A DNA stretch of 64,000 nucleotides from Bryobacteraceae bacterium (GTDB lineage: Bacteria; Acidobacteriota; Terriglobia; Bryobacterales; Bryobacteraceae): assembly GCA_019752335.1 (NCBI GenBank), contig JAIEMJ010000011.1:62001-126000 (forward strand), given 5' to 3'. Positions 1-8,805 of the stretch are shown in pieces. Under the pieces are notes generated by a model, which saw only the letters and a list, made by a program, of their open reading frames with translations, searched no databases and was not told where the DNA came from. How positions within the stretch are numbered: position 1 is the first letter of the stretch; every line of letters starts with the position of its first letter. A program made the position numbers and the translations under genes.

Positions 1-2019
1 AATCTCATCCCAAATGCCCAGCTTGGGCACGCCCAGCCGGTAGTTGTAGCGCACCACGGGCGTGAAGTTACAAACGAACAGAATTACTTCGTTGCCGTCG
101 CGGCCACGCCGCAGGAAGGCGAGCACCGAACTCTCCACGTCTTTAAAGTCCACCCATTCGAAGCCGCGCATCTGGTTGTCCACTTCGTGCAAAGCCGGCT
201 CATCGCGATGCAAACGGTTGAGTTCGGTCACCAAGGACCGGATCTCGCGATGCGGCGCGTACTGCAACAAATTCCAACGGACTGACTTATTCTCGTTCCA
301 CTCCTCGTACTGCGCGATCTCCTGGCCCATGAAAAGCAGCTTCTTGCCGGGATGGCCGTACATATAGGCGAGAAAACAACGCGCATTGGCGAAGCGCTGC
401 CACTCGTCGCCGGGCATCTTGCCAATCAACGACGACTTCCCGTGTACCACCTCATCGTGCGAAATCGGCAGCACGAAGCTCTCGCTGAAGGCGTACATGA
501 TGGAGAACGTCAAGCTTTGGTGTGAGCCCTTGCGGAACACCGGATCCAGCTTGAAGTAGTTAAACATGTCGTGCATCCAGCCCATGTTCCACTTCATCGA
601 GAAACCGAGCCCGCCTACGTAAGTGGGATGCGTCACCCCGGGAAAAGACGTTGATTCCTCGGCAATCGTAAGAATTCCCGGCTGGCGGTGGCACGCCTCG
701 TTGAACCGCCGCAAGAAAGAAATGGCCTCCAAATTCTCGGTGCCGCCGTAGCGGTTCGGCAGCCATTCGCCTTCCTGCTTGCCGAAGTCGAGATACAGCA
801 TGCTCGCCACGGCGTCCACCCGGAAGCCATCCAGGTGAAAGGCCTCCAGCCAATAGGCCGCGCTCGAAAGCAGGAAGCTCTGCACCTCGGGCCGCCCGTA
901 GTTGAAGATCAACGTGCCCCACTCCTTGTGCTCACCCCGGCGCGGATCGGCGTGCTCGTAGAGGAAGCTGCCATCGAAGTAGTGCAGCCCGTGCAGATCG
1001 CGCGGAAAGTGTCCCGGCACCCAATCGAGAATCACGCCGAGTCCGGCTTGGTGGCATTGATCCACAAAGTAGCGGAAGTCGTCCGGCGACCCGTGGCGCG
1101 ACGTCGGCGCGAACATCCCCGTCACCTGATAGCCCCAGGAGCCGCTGAAGGGATGCTCGGTGATCGGCAGCAGTTCCAGATGCGTATAGTTCATCTCCAC
1201 CGCATAGGGAATCAGCTTGGCGGCCAGTTGGCGGTAGCTCAACTCGCGGCCGTCCTCGCCCCGCAGCCAGGAGCCCAGATGGACTTCATACAAGGACATC
1301 GGTGCGGCGTGCCAATTCGTAGCCATGCGCCGCGCGAGCCAGCTTTCGTCGTGCCACTCAAAGCGATCCGGCGCCGTCACGATGGAGCCGGTGGCCGGCG
1401 GCAGTTCCGCCGCGAACGCGTACGGATCCGCCTTCAGCACGCTATAGCCATTCAGGCTGGAGCGCACGTAGTACTTGTAGATGGCCCCGGGCTCCAGGCC
1501 CGGGACGAACAGCTCCCACACCCCGCCGTCGCGCCGCCGCATCGGCAGGGCGCGCAGGTTCCATTGGTTGAAGTCGCCCGTCAACAGCACCGCGTTGGCG
1601 CTCGGCGCCCACACCGCGAAGTGGACCCCCGCCACGCCCTCGCACTCCTGGACATGCGCGCCCAGGAATTTGTAAGCCGCCTGGTGCGAGCCTTCGCCAA
1701 ACAAATGCAGATCGAAGCTGGTAATCAGCGGCGGAAAGCGGTAGGCATCCTCCACCAAGTGCGTGCCCTGCGCATCGGTGACGTTGAGCATGTAGGTGCC
1801 GGGACGGCCGGCCAATTCGGCGACGAAAAAGCCCTCCGGGTGGACGCGCCGCATGGTGACGGAGCCTTCCATCGTCATCACCGAAACGTCGCTCGCCAGG
1901 GGCATCCAGACGCGAATCTCCCAGCCGGCTTCGGTTTGGTGCGGCCCCAGGATACTAAAGGGGTCACCGTGGTAGCCACCGGCGATGGAATCGATCTCGG
2001 CGGGCACAAGTGCGGACAT
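1..2019 (-). CDS. glgB: 1,4-alpha-glucan branching enzyme, 3' end cut by window edge
   Basis: Transfers alpha-1,4 chains to alpha-1,6 positions during glycogen synthesis (GH13, cytoplasmic). The visible 673 codons start MSALVPAEID and carry the N-terminal GxHxDPFSILGPH motif, a CBM48 region, then the GH13 barrel. The catalytic triad is visible: Asp in GFRVDAVASM (about residue 400), Glu in AEEST (about 453) and Asp in SHDEVVHGK (about 522). E. coli GlgB is about 728 aa, so roughly 55 residues lie beyond position 1. The ATG is 8 nt downstream of the stop of the preceding membrane-protein gene, so the two are probably cotranscribed. A long opposite-strand reading frame over this gene is a GC-rich shadow. 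Confidence 0.95.
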   Translation of the reverse strand, partial: MSALVPAEIDSIAGGYHGDPFSILGPHQTEAGWEIRVWMPLASDVSVMTMEGSVTMRRVHPEGFFVAELAGRPGTYMLNVTDAQGTHLVEDAYRFPPLITSFDLHLFGEGSHQAAYKFLGAHVQECEGVAGVHFAVWAPSANAVLLTGDFNQWNLRALPMRRRDGGVWELFVPGLEPGAIYKYYVRSSLNGYSVLKADPYAFAAELPPATGSIVTAPDRFEWHDESWLARRMATNWHAAPMSLYEVHLGSWLRGEDGRELSYRQLAAKLIPYAVEMNYTHLELLPITEHPFSGSWGYQVTGMFAPTSRHGSPDDFRYFVDQCHQAGLGVILDWVPGHFPRDLHGLHYFDGSFLYEHADPRRGEHKEWGTLIFNYGRPEVQSFLLSSAAYWLEAFHLDGFRVDAVASMLYLDFGKQEGEWLPNRYGGTENLEAISFLRRFNEACHRQPGILTIAEESTSFPGVTHPTYVGGLGFSMKWNMGWMHDMFNYFKLDPVFRKGSHQSLTFSIMYAFSESFVLPISHDEVVHGKSSLIGKMPGDEWQRFANARCFLAYMYGHPGKKLLFMGQEIAQYEEWNENKSVRWNLLQYAPHREIRSLVTELNRLHRDEPALHEVDNQMRGFEWVDFKDVESSVLAFLRRGRDGNEVILFVCNFTPVVRYNYRLGVPKLGIWDEI

Positions 2020-2027
2020 GCGCCCTA

Positions 2028-3215
2028 TTATGGCGCATTGCGGGGGCTGCGTTGGGCCGCTTGGCGCGTCAGCCAGGTCACCATCAGCGCCATGACGATG
2101 AACGCGATGCCCACCGGATTCACCAGCCCATCGCCTTGCATCATAAACTTGGCGGTGGCGATCAAGGTGGTGGACCAGGTGAGCAGCAGCAACGCCCTCT
2201 CTGCGCTCGTCGCGTAGCGGGCCACGGCGACCGCGAAGAGCAAGCCCGCCACGCCCGCCGCGGCGTAGTGTAAGCGTTCACCGTGGACGCGCGCCAAGTC
2301 AAACATCGTCGCCGCGACCGTCACCGAGATCCCGGCTTGCCATTGTGCCCAGGGGAAGAGTGTGAGGAGCCAGAGTACCAGGAGTCCTAGAATCAAGTAG
2401 TCGAAGCGCGTCTGGAGGCGAACGAAGCCCCGGAATAAGAGGGTCATGCAGAGCGCCGCCGCGGCAAGTTGTTGCCACAGCGGCGCCGTCGCGGACTGGC
2501 TCTCGGGCGTCGGCCGCAATTCACGCGCGGCCCAGCCCAGGGCGCAGCCGAAGAGCAGACCGAAGGTGAACTCCATCCCCTTCCACCAAGGATACTGGCG
2601 TCCGAGGAACTCGATGCCATAGGCTTGCAGCGCCCCACCCAGCCCGAAACCGAGCGCTCCTCCTACGGCGCCAAGCCAAGCGAAGTGGCGCGTCTCCGCG
2701 CGCCACGCGACTAGCACCAGGCCAGCCAGCAGCAGCCCGGCCCACACCTCCTCGCGCGGCCGATCCAGGCGGTTCGAGAAGTAAATCAACTTCGGCTGAT
2801 TGATGACCTTCCAGCCCAGCCAGCAGGCCGCGATCAGCGCCAGGCCGGTCTGCGCCATGCGCCACGGGCGAATGCGCGTGAAGCCCAGCCGAAACATCGC
2901 GCCCCCCAGCAAACCCCACACGCCGCCCTTCAAGGACAACCCCAGCAGGCCCCAAGCGCGAGTGTCGATGGCATTGGCGGCGCCCACCGTTTGGCCATAA
3001 GTCATCTCGCCGCCAAAGCCGATGGCAATCGCGCCGAAGACGCATGCGCGCGCCACGTTGCGCACGGGGCGCGTGAGGCAAATCGCCAGCGCCACCATGG
3101 CCCCGGGGATCATGGCGCCGAGCGGTCCGCCGCCGATGAAGCCGCGCAGTCCCCATCCCAACATCATGGCCACGGCGGGCAAGAGTAGTGCGATCACGAG
3201 AAACCAAGCTATCAT
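2028..3215 (-). CDS. Polytopic membrane protein of unknown function
   Basis: A 395-aa protein with about ten hydrophobic segments spread over its length, beginning with a membrane segment (MIAWFLVIALLLPAVAMML). It is glycine-rich in the first 120 residues (GGPLGAMIPG, GGEMTYGQTVGAANAID), followed by a short hydrophilic stretch around residue 150 and further paired helices. I recognise no catalytic or transport motif and assign no function. It lies immediately upstream of glgB (8-nt gap) and divergently from thiE (11 nt between start codons), so the promoters of both directions must overlap these genes. A role linked to glycogen metabolism is only a guess from position. Confidence 0.75.
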   Translation of the reverse strand: MIAWFLVIALLLPAVAMMLGWGLRGFIGGGPLGAMIPGAMVALAICLTRPVRNVARACVFGAIAIGFGGEMTYGQTVGAANAIDTRAWGLLGLSLKGGVWGLLGGAMFRLGFTRIRPWRMAQTGLALIAACWLGWKVINQPKLIYFSNRLDRPREEVWAGLLLAGLVLVAWRAETRHFAWLGAVGGALGFGLGGALQAYGIEFLGRQYPWWKGMEFTFGLLFGCALGWAARELRPTPESQSATAPLWQQLAAAALCMTLLFRGFVRLQTRFDYLILGLLVLWLLTLFPWAQWQAGISVTVAATMFDLARVHGERLHYAAAGVAGLLFAVAVARYATSAERALLLLTWSTTLIATAKFMMQGDGLVNPVGIAFIVMALMVTWLTRQAAQRSPRNAP

Positions 3216-3226
3216 GTGGCTTCCGC

Positions 3227-3853
3227 ATGTTGCCAGCCTTCTACCCGATTCTCGATACGGCCGCCCTCGCGGCGGCTGGCGTCGCGCCCTTGGCCGCCGC
3301 TGAAGTGATTCTCTCGGCCGGCGCGCGGATCCTGCAACTGCGCCAGAAGGAATACCTTTCCCAGAACCTGCTCGACACCGCCCGCCAAGTGGCGGCCCTC
3401 TGCGCCGCGCGCGGGGCGCGCTTCGTCATCAACGACCGCGCCGATGTCGCGCGCGTCCTGCAATGCGGTCTGCACGTCGGCCAGGACGATCTGCCTTGCG
3501 CGGAGGCGCGCGCCGTCATGGGTGCCGGCTTGCTCGGTTACTCGACGCACAACGCGGAGCAGTTACTCGCCGCGCCCCCAGAGGCCGACTACCTTGCCCT
3601 CGGGCCGATTTTTCCCACGGCTTCGAAAGAGAATCCCGATCCCGTCGTAGGCTTGGCGAATCTTCGCGCCTGGCGTCCGCTTACCACCCGGCCGCTCACC
3701 GTCATCGGCGGACTAACCCTCGATAACGCGCGCGCCGCCCTCGACGCCGGGGCTGACTCCGTGGCGGTGATCGGCGCGCTCTACCGGCCACCACTTACTT
3801 TGGACTTACTCGCAGAGAGGACGGATGCATGGCTACGCCTACTTCCCACTTAG
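3227..3853 (+). CDS. thiE: Thiamine-phosphate synthase
   Basis: Joins HMP-pyrophosphate and thiazole phosphate to give thiamine monophosphate; cytoplasmic TIM barrel. The 208-aa product shows the family signatures in order: QLRQKEY (pyrophosphate-binding Arg/Lys), FVINDRADVA, GLHVGQDDLP, GYSTHNAEQL, DYLALGPIFPTASK and VIGGLTLDNARAALDAGADS near the C-terminus. Length is typical. I chose the ATG at 3227, because an upstream in-frame ATG (3188) would run inside the divergent gene. The last 25 nt overlap the next gene, implying cotranscription. No TPP riboswitch is visible in the very short upstream gap, and no other thi genes are in view. Confidence 0.9.
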   Translation: MLPAFYPILDTAALAAAGVAPLAAAEVILSAGARILQLRQKEYLSQNLLDTARQVAALCAARGARFVINDRADVARVLQCGLHVGQDDLPCAEARAVMGAGLLGYSTHNAEQLLAAPPEADYLALGPIFPTASKENPDPVVGLANLRAWRPLTTRPLTVIGGLTLDNARAALDAGADSVAVIGALYRPPLTLDLLAERTDAWLRLLPT

Positions 3854-5199
3854 AACCCCGCTTAGGTTTATTGAGCTCCACTACCATCGTCATCGGCTCC
3901 ATGATCGGCTCCGGAATCTTCATCGTCTCGGCCGACATCGCGCGCCAAGTAGGCTCGCCCGGACTGCTGATTGCCGCCTGGGTATTTACGGCTTTACTTA
4001 CCATGATGGCCGCGCTAAGCTACGGCGAACTCGCGGCGATGATGCCGCAAGCCGGCGGCCAATACATTTACTTGCGCGAAGCCTTCGGACCGCTGGCCGG
4101 CTTTCTTTTCGGTTGGACGATGTTCCTCGTCATTCAAACCGGAACCATCGCCGCCGTCGCTGTCGCTTTCGCGAAATTCGCCGGAGTCTTCTTTCCTTGG
4201 GTAGCGGCGGACAATTTCTTATTGCCATTTCTGAATACCCAACAACTCATCGCCATTTCGATTGTCTTACTCCTCACTTGGGTAAATACCCGCGGCATCG
4301 GCTTGGGCGCGTTGGTGCAGAACGTATTCACCGTAGCCAAAACGGGCGCCTTGCTGGGGCTCGTCGTTTTCGGACTCCTCCTCGGCCGGAACGACGCCGC
4401 CGTCGCCGCGAACTTCGGTAACTTCTGGGGAGAAATGCCCAGCGCCTGGCTAGCGGTGCAGTTAGTGGGCGTCGCGCTGGTGGGATCTTTGTTCTCCTCC
4501 GATGCCTGGAATAACGTCACCTTCACGGCCGGTGAAATCCGCAATCCCCAGCGCAACGTGCCGCTTTCTCTCGTGCTCGGCGTCGGCATCGTCTCCCTGC
4601 TTTACATTGCCTGTAACTTGGTTTATCTGAACGTTCTGCCGCTCGACGCCATCAAGACCGCTCCCCAGGATCGCGTGGCGACCCTTGTGGTGGCCAAATT
4701 CATGGGCGACGGCGCCGCGCATGCCATGGCCGTCGCGATCATGATTTCCACGTTCGGCTGCGTCAACGGACTCATCCTCGCCGGCGCCCGCGTCTTCTAC
4801 GCCATGGCGCTCGATGGCTTGTTCTTCCAGTCCGTCACCAAGCTCGATCCCGTCACCAAAGCGCCCGTGATGTCGTTGGTCTTGCAGTGCATCTGGACCT
4901 GCATTCTCACGCTGAGCGGAAAGTACGGTGACTTACTCGACTACGTTATTTTCGCCGTGCTGCTTTTCTACATCCTCACTATCGCCGGTATATTTGTCTT
5001 GCGCCGGAAACGTCCGCACACGCCGCGGCCCTATCGTGCCTGGGGTTACCCGGTGCTCCCCGCGGCTTACATTCTTTTAGCCGGACTCGTAGAAGTTTTG
5101 TTACTCCTCTACAAGCCCACTTACACCTGGCCCGGACTCTTAATTGTCTTGATGGGAATACCCGTATTCTTCTTCTGGCGAGGTAAGGCGGCCAATTAG
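3829..5199 (+). CDS. APC-family amino acid permease
   Basis: A 456-aa inner-membrane transporter of the amino acid-polyamine-organocation superfamily, with about 12 membrane helices. The N-terminal helix-1 signature is clear (GSMIGSGIFIVSADIA), followed by the conserved GELAAMMPQAGGQYIYLREAFGP segment region, where the substrate backbone is normally bound. Length and the absence of a long N-terminal tail fit the basic amino acid/polyamine or LAT-like subfamilies; the actual substrate cannot be read from sequence. It overlaps thiE by 25 nt on the same strand. A short GC-rich hairpin follows the stop codon at 5247-5274 and may end the transcript. Confidence 0.9.
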   Translation: MATPTSHLEPRLGLLSSTTIVIGSMIGSGIFIVSADIARQVGSPGLLIAAWVFTALLTMMAALSYGELAAMMPQAGGQYIYLREAFGPLAGFLFGWTMFLVIQTGTIAAVAVAFAKFAGVFFPWVAADNFLLPFLNTQQLIAISIVLLLTWVNTRGIGLGALVQNVFTVAKTGALLGLVVFGLLLGRNDAAVAANFGNFWGEMPSAWLAVQLVGVALVGSLFSSDAWNNVTFTAGEIRNPQRNVPLSLVLGVGIVSLLYIACNLVYLNVLPLDAIKTAPQDRVATLVVAKFMGDGAAHAMAVAIMISTFGCVNGLILAGARVFYAMALDGLFFQSVTKLDPVTKAPVMSLVLQCIWTCILTLSGKYGDLLDYVIFAVLLFYILTIAGIFVLRRKRPHTPRPYRAWGYPVLPAAYILLAGLVEVLLLLYKPTYTWPGLLIVLMGIPVFFFWRGKAAN

Positions 5200-5246
5200 G
5201 GCCCTGGCTTTTCGCTCCCAGCTCTCTGGTCCCACCGGGAGCTCCC

Positions 5247-5274
5247 AGCCGCGCACGGAGTGAGCGGCTCGTTT
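5247..5274 (+). terminator. Possible terminator hairpin after the APC permease
   Basis: Arms AGCCGC (5247-5252) and GCGGCT (5264-5269) enclose an 11-nt loop and are followed by CGTTT. The stem is short and the T-run weak. Part of this hairpin (5257-5272) is also found, inverted, at 17231-17246, so it may instead be a dispersed repeat. Confidence 0.35.
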
Positions 5275-5314
5275 ACCGTTCGCCGACTTCGTCCGCCGCC
5301 AACTGACTAACTCC

Positions 5315-6340
5315 CTACAACCCCCCGACCCGCGCCGGCAATGCACTCAACAAACCCAGCGACACCAACAACCCGCCGAATTGCCAGAAGGCGGGCCAGT
5401 CCGCGTAAGGGGCGGCGTCTTGCTTGTAGAGCCGGTAGCCGAAGCCCGCCGCGATTAAATAAAGGAATGGCTGCCCCAGCGTCCAACCCAGCACCAGCGT
5501 CAGACTCAGCGCAGCCCAGCGCTGTTGCTGACTCAGTGCCCGCGCCCCACGGCCGCCGTCCAGGACGTACACCGGCAGCAGGTTGAAGATGTTCATAAAG
5601 CCCACCGTGTGCGCCAGCGCGCTCCAGAACATCTGGCCGGTAAGCGCGGCCATCGCCCCGCAAAAGAGCCCCGCTCCCAGGCCCCACGTGGGCCCGGCCA
5701 GGCCGATCCGCGCGTCCTGGTGGACGTCGGCCGGCTGGTCATAGAGTGCCACAAATGCACCCACAAAAGGAATGAACAACGGCGCCGACGCCCGCAAGCC
5801 GTATTGCCGCAGCATCCACATGTGGCCCATCTCGTGCACGTAAATACTCAGCGCGAAGCCCAGCGCAAAGGGCCAGCCGAACTGCGTCCAGTAGACGCCG
5901 AAGAAGAGAAACATCGAGGCGACCGTCTTCAGCTTCGCCAATCCGAAGAGCAGAAACTTGGCCTTGGTGAACACCAGGACCACGATGGCTTTGAACTTCC
6001 ACAGCAAGCCGCCGATGACGAGGAACGGCCCGCCGAAGCGCTTTAGCCAGGCGGCTTTGCTCTGCTCCTCCTCGGCCTTGCCCGCCGCCTCGGCGCGGCG
6101 AATGTTGAGTTGGCCCAGATGGGCCTCGATCGTAGCGGACTGCACGGAACCAGCCGGCAGGAGCAACAACGCCCGGCGCCAACACTCGATCGCCTCGTCG
6201 AAGTTCCCGGCGCTTTCGAGCGTCCGGGCCTCCGTGGCCAAGCGTTCTAAATCGGCCGCATAGGTCAACTGGCCGCACTTTTCACAAACCAGGGCCAGCG
6301 GTTCGATGGGCTCGCCGCAGGCCGCACAGTACTTAGACAC
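5315..6340 (-). CDS. Membrane M50-type metalloprotease with N-terminal zinc ribbon
   Basis: A 341-aa protein. Residues 5-22 form a zinc ribbon (CxxC...CxxC at Cys5, 8, 19, 22), followed by a helical, TPR-like stretch (about 35-90), then several membrane helices. The site-2-protease-like active site is HEMGH at 169-173, with the distal Asp in NLLPVYVLDGG (about 253-263), the pattern that completes zinc binding in the M50 family. Such enzymes cleave membrane-embedded substrates; the target here is unknown. It is the last gene of a minus-strand operon and overlaps the preceding zinc-finger membrane protein by 8 nt. The cytosolic zinc ribbon may serve as a partner-binding module (inference). Confidence 0.85.
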   Translation of the reverse strand: MSKYCAACGEPIEPLALVCEKCGQLTYAADLERLATEARTLESAGNFDEAIECWRRALLLLPAGSVQSATIEAHLGQLNIRRAEAAGKAEEEQSKAAWLKRFGGPFLVIGGLLWKFKAIVVLVFTKAKFLLFGLAKLKTVASMFLFFGVYWTQFGWPFALGFALSIYVHEMGHMWMLRQYGLRASAPLFIPFVGAFVALYDQPADVHQDARIGLAGPTWGLGAGLFCGAMAALTGQMFWSALAHTVGFMNIFNLLPVYVLDGGRGARALSQQQRWAALSLTLVLGWTLGQPFLYLIAAGFGYRLYKQDAAPYADWPAFWQFGGLLVSLGLLSALPARVGGL

Positions 6341-7007
6341 GCAAAGATGTATCCTCTGTCTGATATGGTCCCATTAACAGCCTGGGGTCACGCGCGGTCT
6401 GCCGCCATGCCTGTTGTAGGCCGAAGGCGACAATGGCGAGCCCGATGAGTCCGGAGAAGCCGCTGGCTAAGTCAAAGAAGGGTACCGCCGGAGACATGAC
6501 GGTCGCCATGATCGCCGACATTGCCGGAGGAACCTGCTCCGCCACTGCGTCCTTCGCGTTCTGGGCCCGGAACGCCTGATACAGGACCGGCACGAAGCTG
6601 ATGCTGATGGCCAGGTAAGTGAGCAAAACGGCGAGCACCTGGCAACGTCGTCCGCCCAGGCCGTAAGAGCCCCGCCGCACGGCGCGCCCCACCGCGTAGC
6701 CGACCCCAATCGACACCAGCGCGATATCCCAGTCCAACGCCAGGCGGAAAGCGCCATAAGCGGCGCCGCAGCCCAGCGCCACGCCCAGGCCGAAGAGCGC
6801 GCCCCGCAGCACCCAAGTATGCTTCGGCGACTCCTGGTCCGCCTGGATCGCCTCGGCGCAAGCCGGGCAGATCGGTTGCCCTTCGAGATGGTAATACTCG
6901 GCGGTGATCGGCGCCGTGCAGCATTGGCAGGTGGGCCCGGCGAACTCCGCTTTCTGGAACTGGAGTCCGTCGAGCCCTGAGGGGGGTGGGTCAGTTTCTG
7001 GGGCCAT
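6333..7007 (-). CDS. Zinc-finger membrane protein of unknown function
   Basis: A 224-aa protein. Near the N-terminus lies a B-box-like cysteine cluster (CQCC at 27-30 and CPAC at 47-50), separated by a segment with Tyr/His (ITAEYYHLEGQPI). The rest has about four hydrophobic helices, including a glycine-rich pair (ALFGLGVALGCGAAYGAF). This pattern of a small zinc module ahead of membrane helices resembles proteins that accompany rhomboid or M50 proteases. It overlaps the downstream M50 protease gene by 8 nt, so translational coupling is likely. I do not recognise an enzymatic motif. Confidence 0.75.
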   Translation of the reverse strand: MAPETDPPPSGLDGLQFQKAEFAGPTCQCCTAPITAEYYHLEGQPICPACAEAIQADQESPKHTWVLRGALFGLGVALGCGAAYGAFRLALDWDIALVSIGVGYAVGRAVRRGSYGLGGRRCQVLAVLLTYLAISISFVPVLYQAFRAQNAKDAVAEQVPPAMSAIMATVMSPAVPFFDLASGFSGLIGLAIVAFGLQQAWRQTARDPRLLMGPYQTEDTSLRV

Positions 7008-7042
7008 ACTGGTAGGTTTCTATCGGTCGAAAACAGTCTCCC

Positions 7043-8080
7043 CTACAGCAACAAGGACTCTACGCGCCGCGCGTGCACCCGGTCATCACACGCTGACCAG
7101 CCGAAGAGCGTGAAGCGCCCGTCCTGCGACGCTACCATCGCCAGCGCCTCCCGCTGATCGTGCGTGAACTGCGCCGCCGAGATGTGCCGCGTTCCTCCTA
7201 ATTGGGCCGGCTCCACCACGGTGGGGATGGCGCCCTCAATCGGTTCGCTCAGCGTGATCTGCGCCACCTGCGCCGCACCCCGCCGGCGCACGATCTTGGC
7301 GCCGAAGGCCAGCAGTTCAAAGCGTTCGTTCAGGATGGTGGCGCCGTCGGCCGCGGTAAGCCCTGCTACGCGGCTGATGCGTGCTGCGGTGGTCGCGAAG
7401 GGCGGTGACACCGCGTAGGGCATCGGCGTCAGGATCGAGTCCCGCCACGCCTCGCCGGAGACGATCAGCAGCGTGCCGCCGCGTCCGTGCGCGCGCATGG
7501 AGACGGCCAGCTGGATCAGCGTGCCGGCCGAGTCCTCCACCCGGAATTGCGACTCCAGGTCCAGCAGCGGCGTCAGCATGGCCGGGCAATCGGGCAGTGC
7601 CGCCGTGCCATGGTCAATCATCTTCAATTGATCGCCTTCCAGCACCGCCAGGTTGACGAACTTGCCCGCCGCTTCGGCCCGGCTGCTCTTTACGACGAGC
7701 AAGCCCGGCGCAATCACTTCCACCACGGGGCAATAGGGCGGCAAATGGTGTGTGGTGCCCCAAAGGTACATCCCCCCGGTCCCGAGGTGAACGCCCGGCC
7801 GGTCCACCGCCGGCGCAATCCGCGTCAACGACTCCGGCGTCAACGCGACCGGCATCGCGAATAGCAGTGGCCTCGTCGCGCGCTCCGGCGCGAGTAGCGC
7901 CAAGGACACCTTCGGCCAATGGCCTTCCTCACGCCGCAAACTGGCCCAGAATGCCACCTGCAGCAGCGCTTCCCACTCTTCGACGCTGGGCAGCGGCGTC
8001 CCCGCCGGCGCCAGGTGCGCGCATTGCTGTTCGAGACGCAACGCCGCGGCGCGCGCGACCGGATACTTGGGTTCGGTCAT
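7043..8080 (-). CDS. Diadenylate cyclase-like protein (DAC/DisA_N domain with N-terminal sensor-like region)
   Basis: A 345-aa soluble protein. The C-terminal part (about 185-345) matches the DAC fold of c-di-AMP synthases: LIQLAVSMRAHGRGGTLLIV (189-206) corresponds to the first core strand and helix, DGATILNERFELLAFGAKI has the catalytic DGA at 245-247, and GGTRHISAA has the nucleotide-binding GTRH at 296-299. A run AMVASQDGRFTLF follows, as in DacA/DisA. In canonical enzymes the second motif is RHR; here the third residue is Ile300, so activity needs testing. The first 180 residues lack membrane helices and may be a sensor of the DACNV kind (family knowledge, uncertain). It overlaps the prmA-like gene by 4 nt and sits mid-operon. 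Confidence 0.8.
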   Translation of the reverse strand: MTEPKYPVARAAALRLEQQCAHLAPAGTPLPSVEEWEALLQVAFWASLRREEGHWPKVSLALLAPERATRPLLFAMPVALTPESLTRIAPAVDRPGVHLGTGGMYLWGTTHHLPPYCPVVEVIAPGLLVVKSSRAEAAGKFVNLAVLEGDQLKMIDHGTAALPDCPAMLTPLLDLESQFRVEDSAGTLIQLAVSMRAHGRGGTLLIVSGEAWRDSILTPMPYAVSPPFATTAARISRVAGLTAADGATILNERFELLAFGAKIVRRRGAAQVAQITLSEPIEGAIPTVVEPAQLGGTRHISAAQFTHDQREALAMVASQDGRFTLFGWSACDDRVHARRVESLLL

Positions 8081-8805
8081 ACCACCAACGCTGACCAGCC
8101 CTCCAAGGACAGCCGCCGCGCCGGCCCGTAAGTCGCTTCTAACTCCGGAATACTCTCCGGCCGAAAGCCAGATAGAACAATGGCCCGGCGAGCGATGCGC
8201 CGTAAGTCCGTGGACAGCGCGACCAGCACTTCGGCGTTGATATTCGCCGTAACCACATCCGCCGACTGCGAACGCACCGCGTCCGCCGAGCCCACAAAGT
8301 AACTCGCGTCCACGTGCTCCCGGGCGACGGCCAAGTCTGCCGCTTCAATGTCGCAGCCAATCGCCCGTCCGCCCAGTAACTGCGCAGCCCGGCATAAAAT
8401 GCCGGAGCCGCAGCCGATGTCGAGCACTTGGTCACCCGGACGCACCATCGCTTCCAGGCCCATCATCGCCAGCCGCGTACCGGGATGCTCGCCTGTGCCG
8501 CACGCCATCCCGGGCAGATAGTCCATGCGGATCCGGCCCTCCGGCGTGGGTTCGTCGGTCCAGGCGGGCACCAGAAAGAAGCGTTCGCCCACCAGTCGCG
8601 GCGTCCAGAATTGCTGCCAGGCGGTACTCCAATCCTGTTCCGGGGCCGCTTCCACATGGCCAAAGCGCGCCGCGGTGTCCCAATGGTCAAACCAGGCCAC
8701 TAAGTGCGCGTCTTCTTCCAGGACACCCGTCGTCCCGGCTTCGTGTAACTCCGCGATCAGCGTTTCCCGCGCCTCGGCGGCGCAGGGAATGCGCACGGTA
8801 AACAC
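8077..8805 (-). CDS. prmA: Ribosomal protein L11 methyltransferase-like SAM enzyme
   Basis: A 242-aa class I methyltransferase. It shows the PrmA-type arrangement: a short N-terminal substrate-binding region, GTGEHPGT at 103-110 (PrmA: GTGxHxTT), the SAM-binding loop LDIGCGSG at 128-135, an acidic CDIE after strand 2, and ANINAEVL at 187-194 in place of the catalytic-site NPP motif, as usual for PrmA (ANI). It is shorter than E. coli PrmA (293 aa), mostly in the N-terminal domain, so the substrate could differ from ribosomal protein L11. The start codon is GTG, overlapping the stop of the acyl-CoA ligase gene by 1 nt; its own stop overlaps the next start (ATGA). Confidence 0.8.
   Translation of the reverse strand: MFTVRIPCAAEARETLIAELHEAGTTGVLEEDAHLVAWFDHWDTAARFGHVEAAPEQDWSTAWQQFWTPRLVGERFFLVPAWTDEPTPEGRIRMDYLPGMACGTGEHPGTRLAMMGLEAMVRPGDQVLDIGCGSGILCRAAQLLGGRAIGCDIEAADLAVAREHVDASYFVGSADAVRSQSADVVTANINAEVLVALSTDLRRIARRAIVLSGFRPESIPELEATYGPARRLSLEGWSALVV

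Noticed and set aside
688-2217. Long plus-strand reading frame of 509 codons
   Set aside because: It is antisense to glgB, whose catalytic motifs are intact; composition is Arg/His/Ala-rich shadow text.
3190-3230. TPP riboswitch ahead of thiE
   Set aside because: Only 11 nt separate the divergent start codons; no thi-box sequence is seen.
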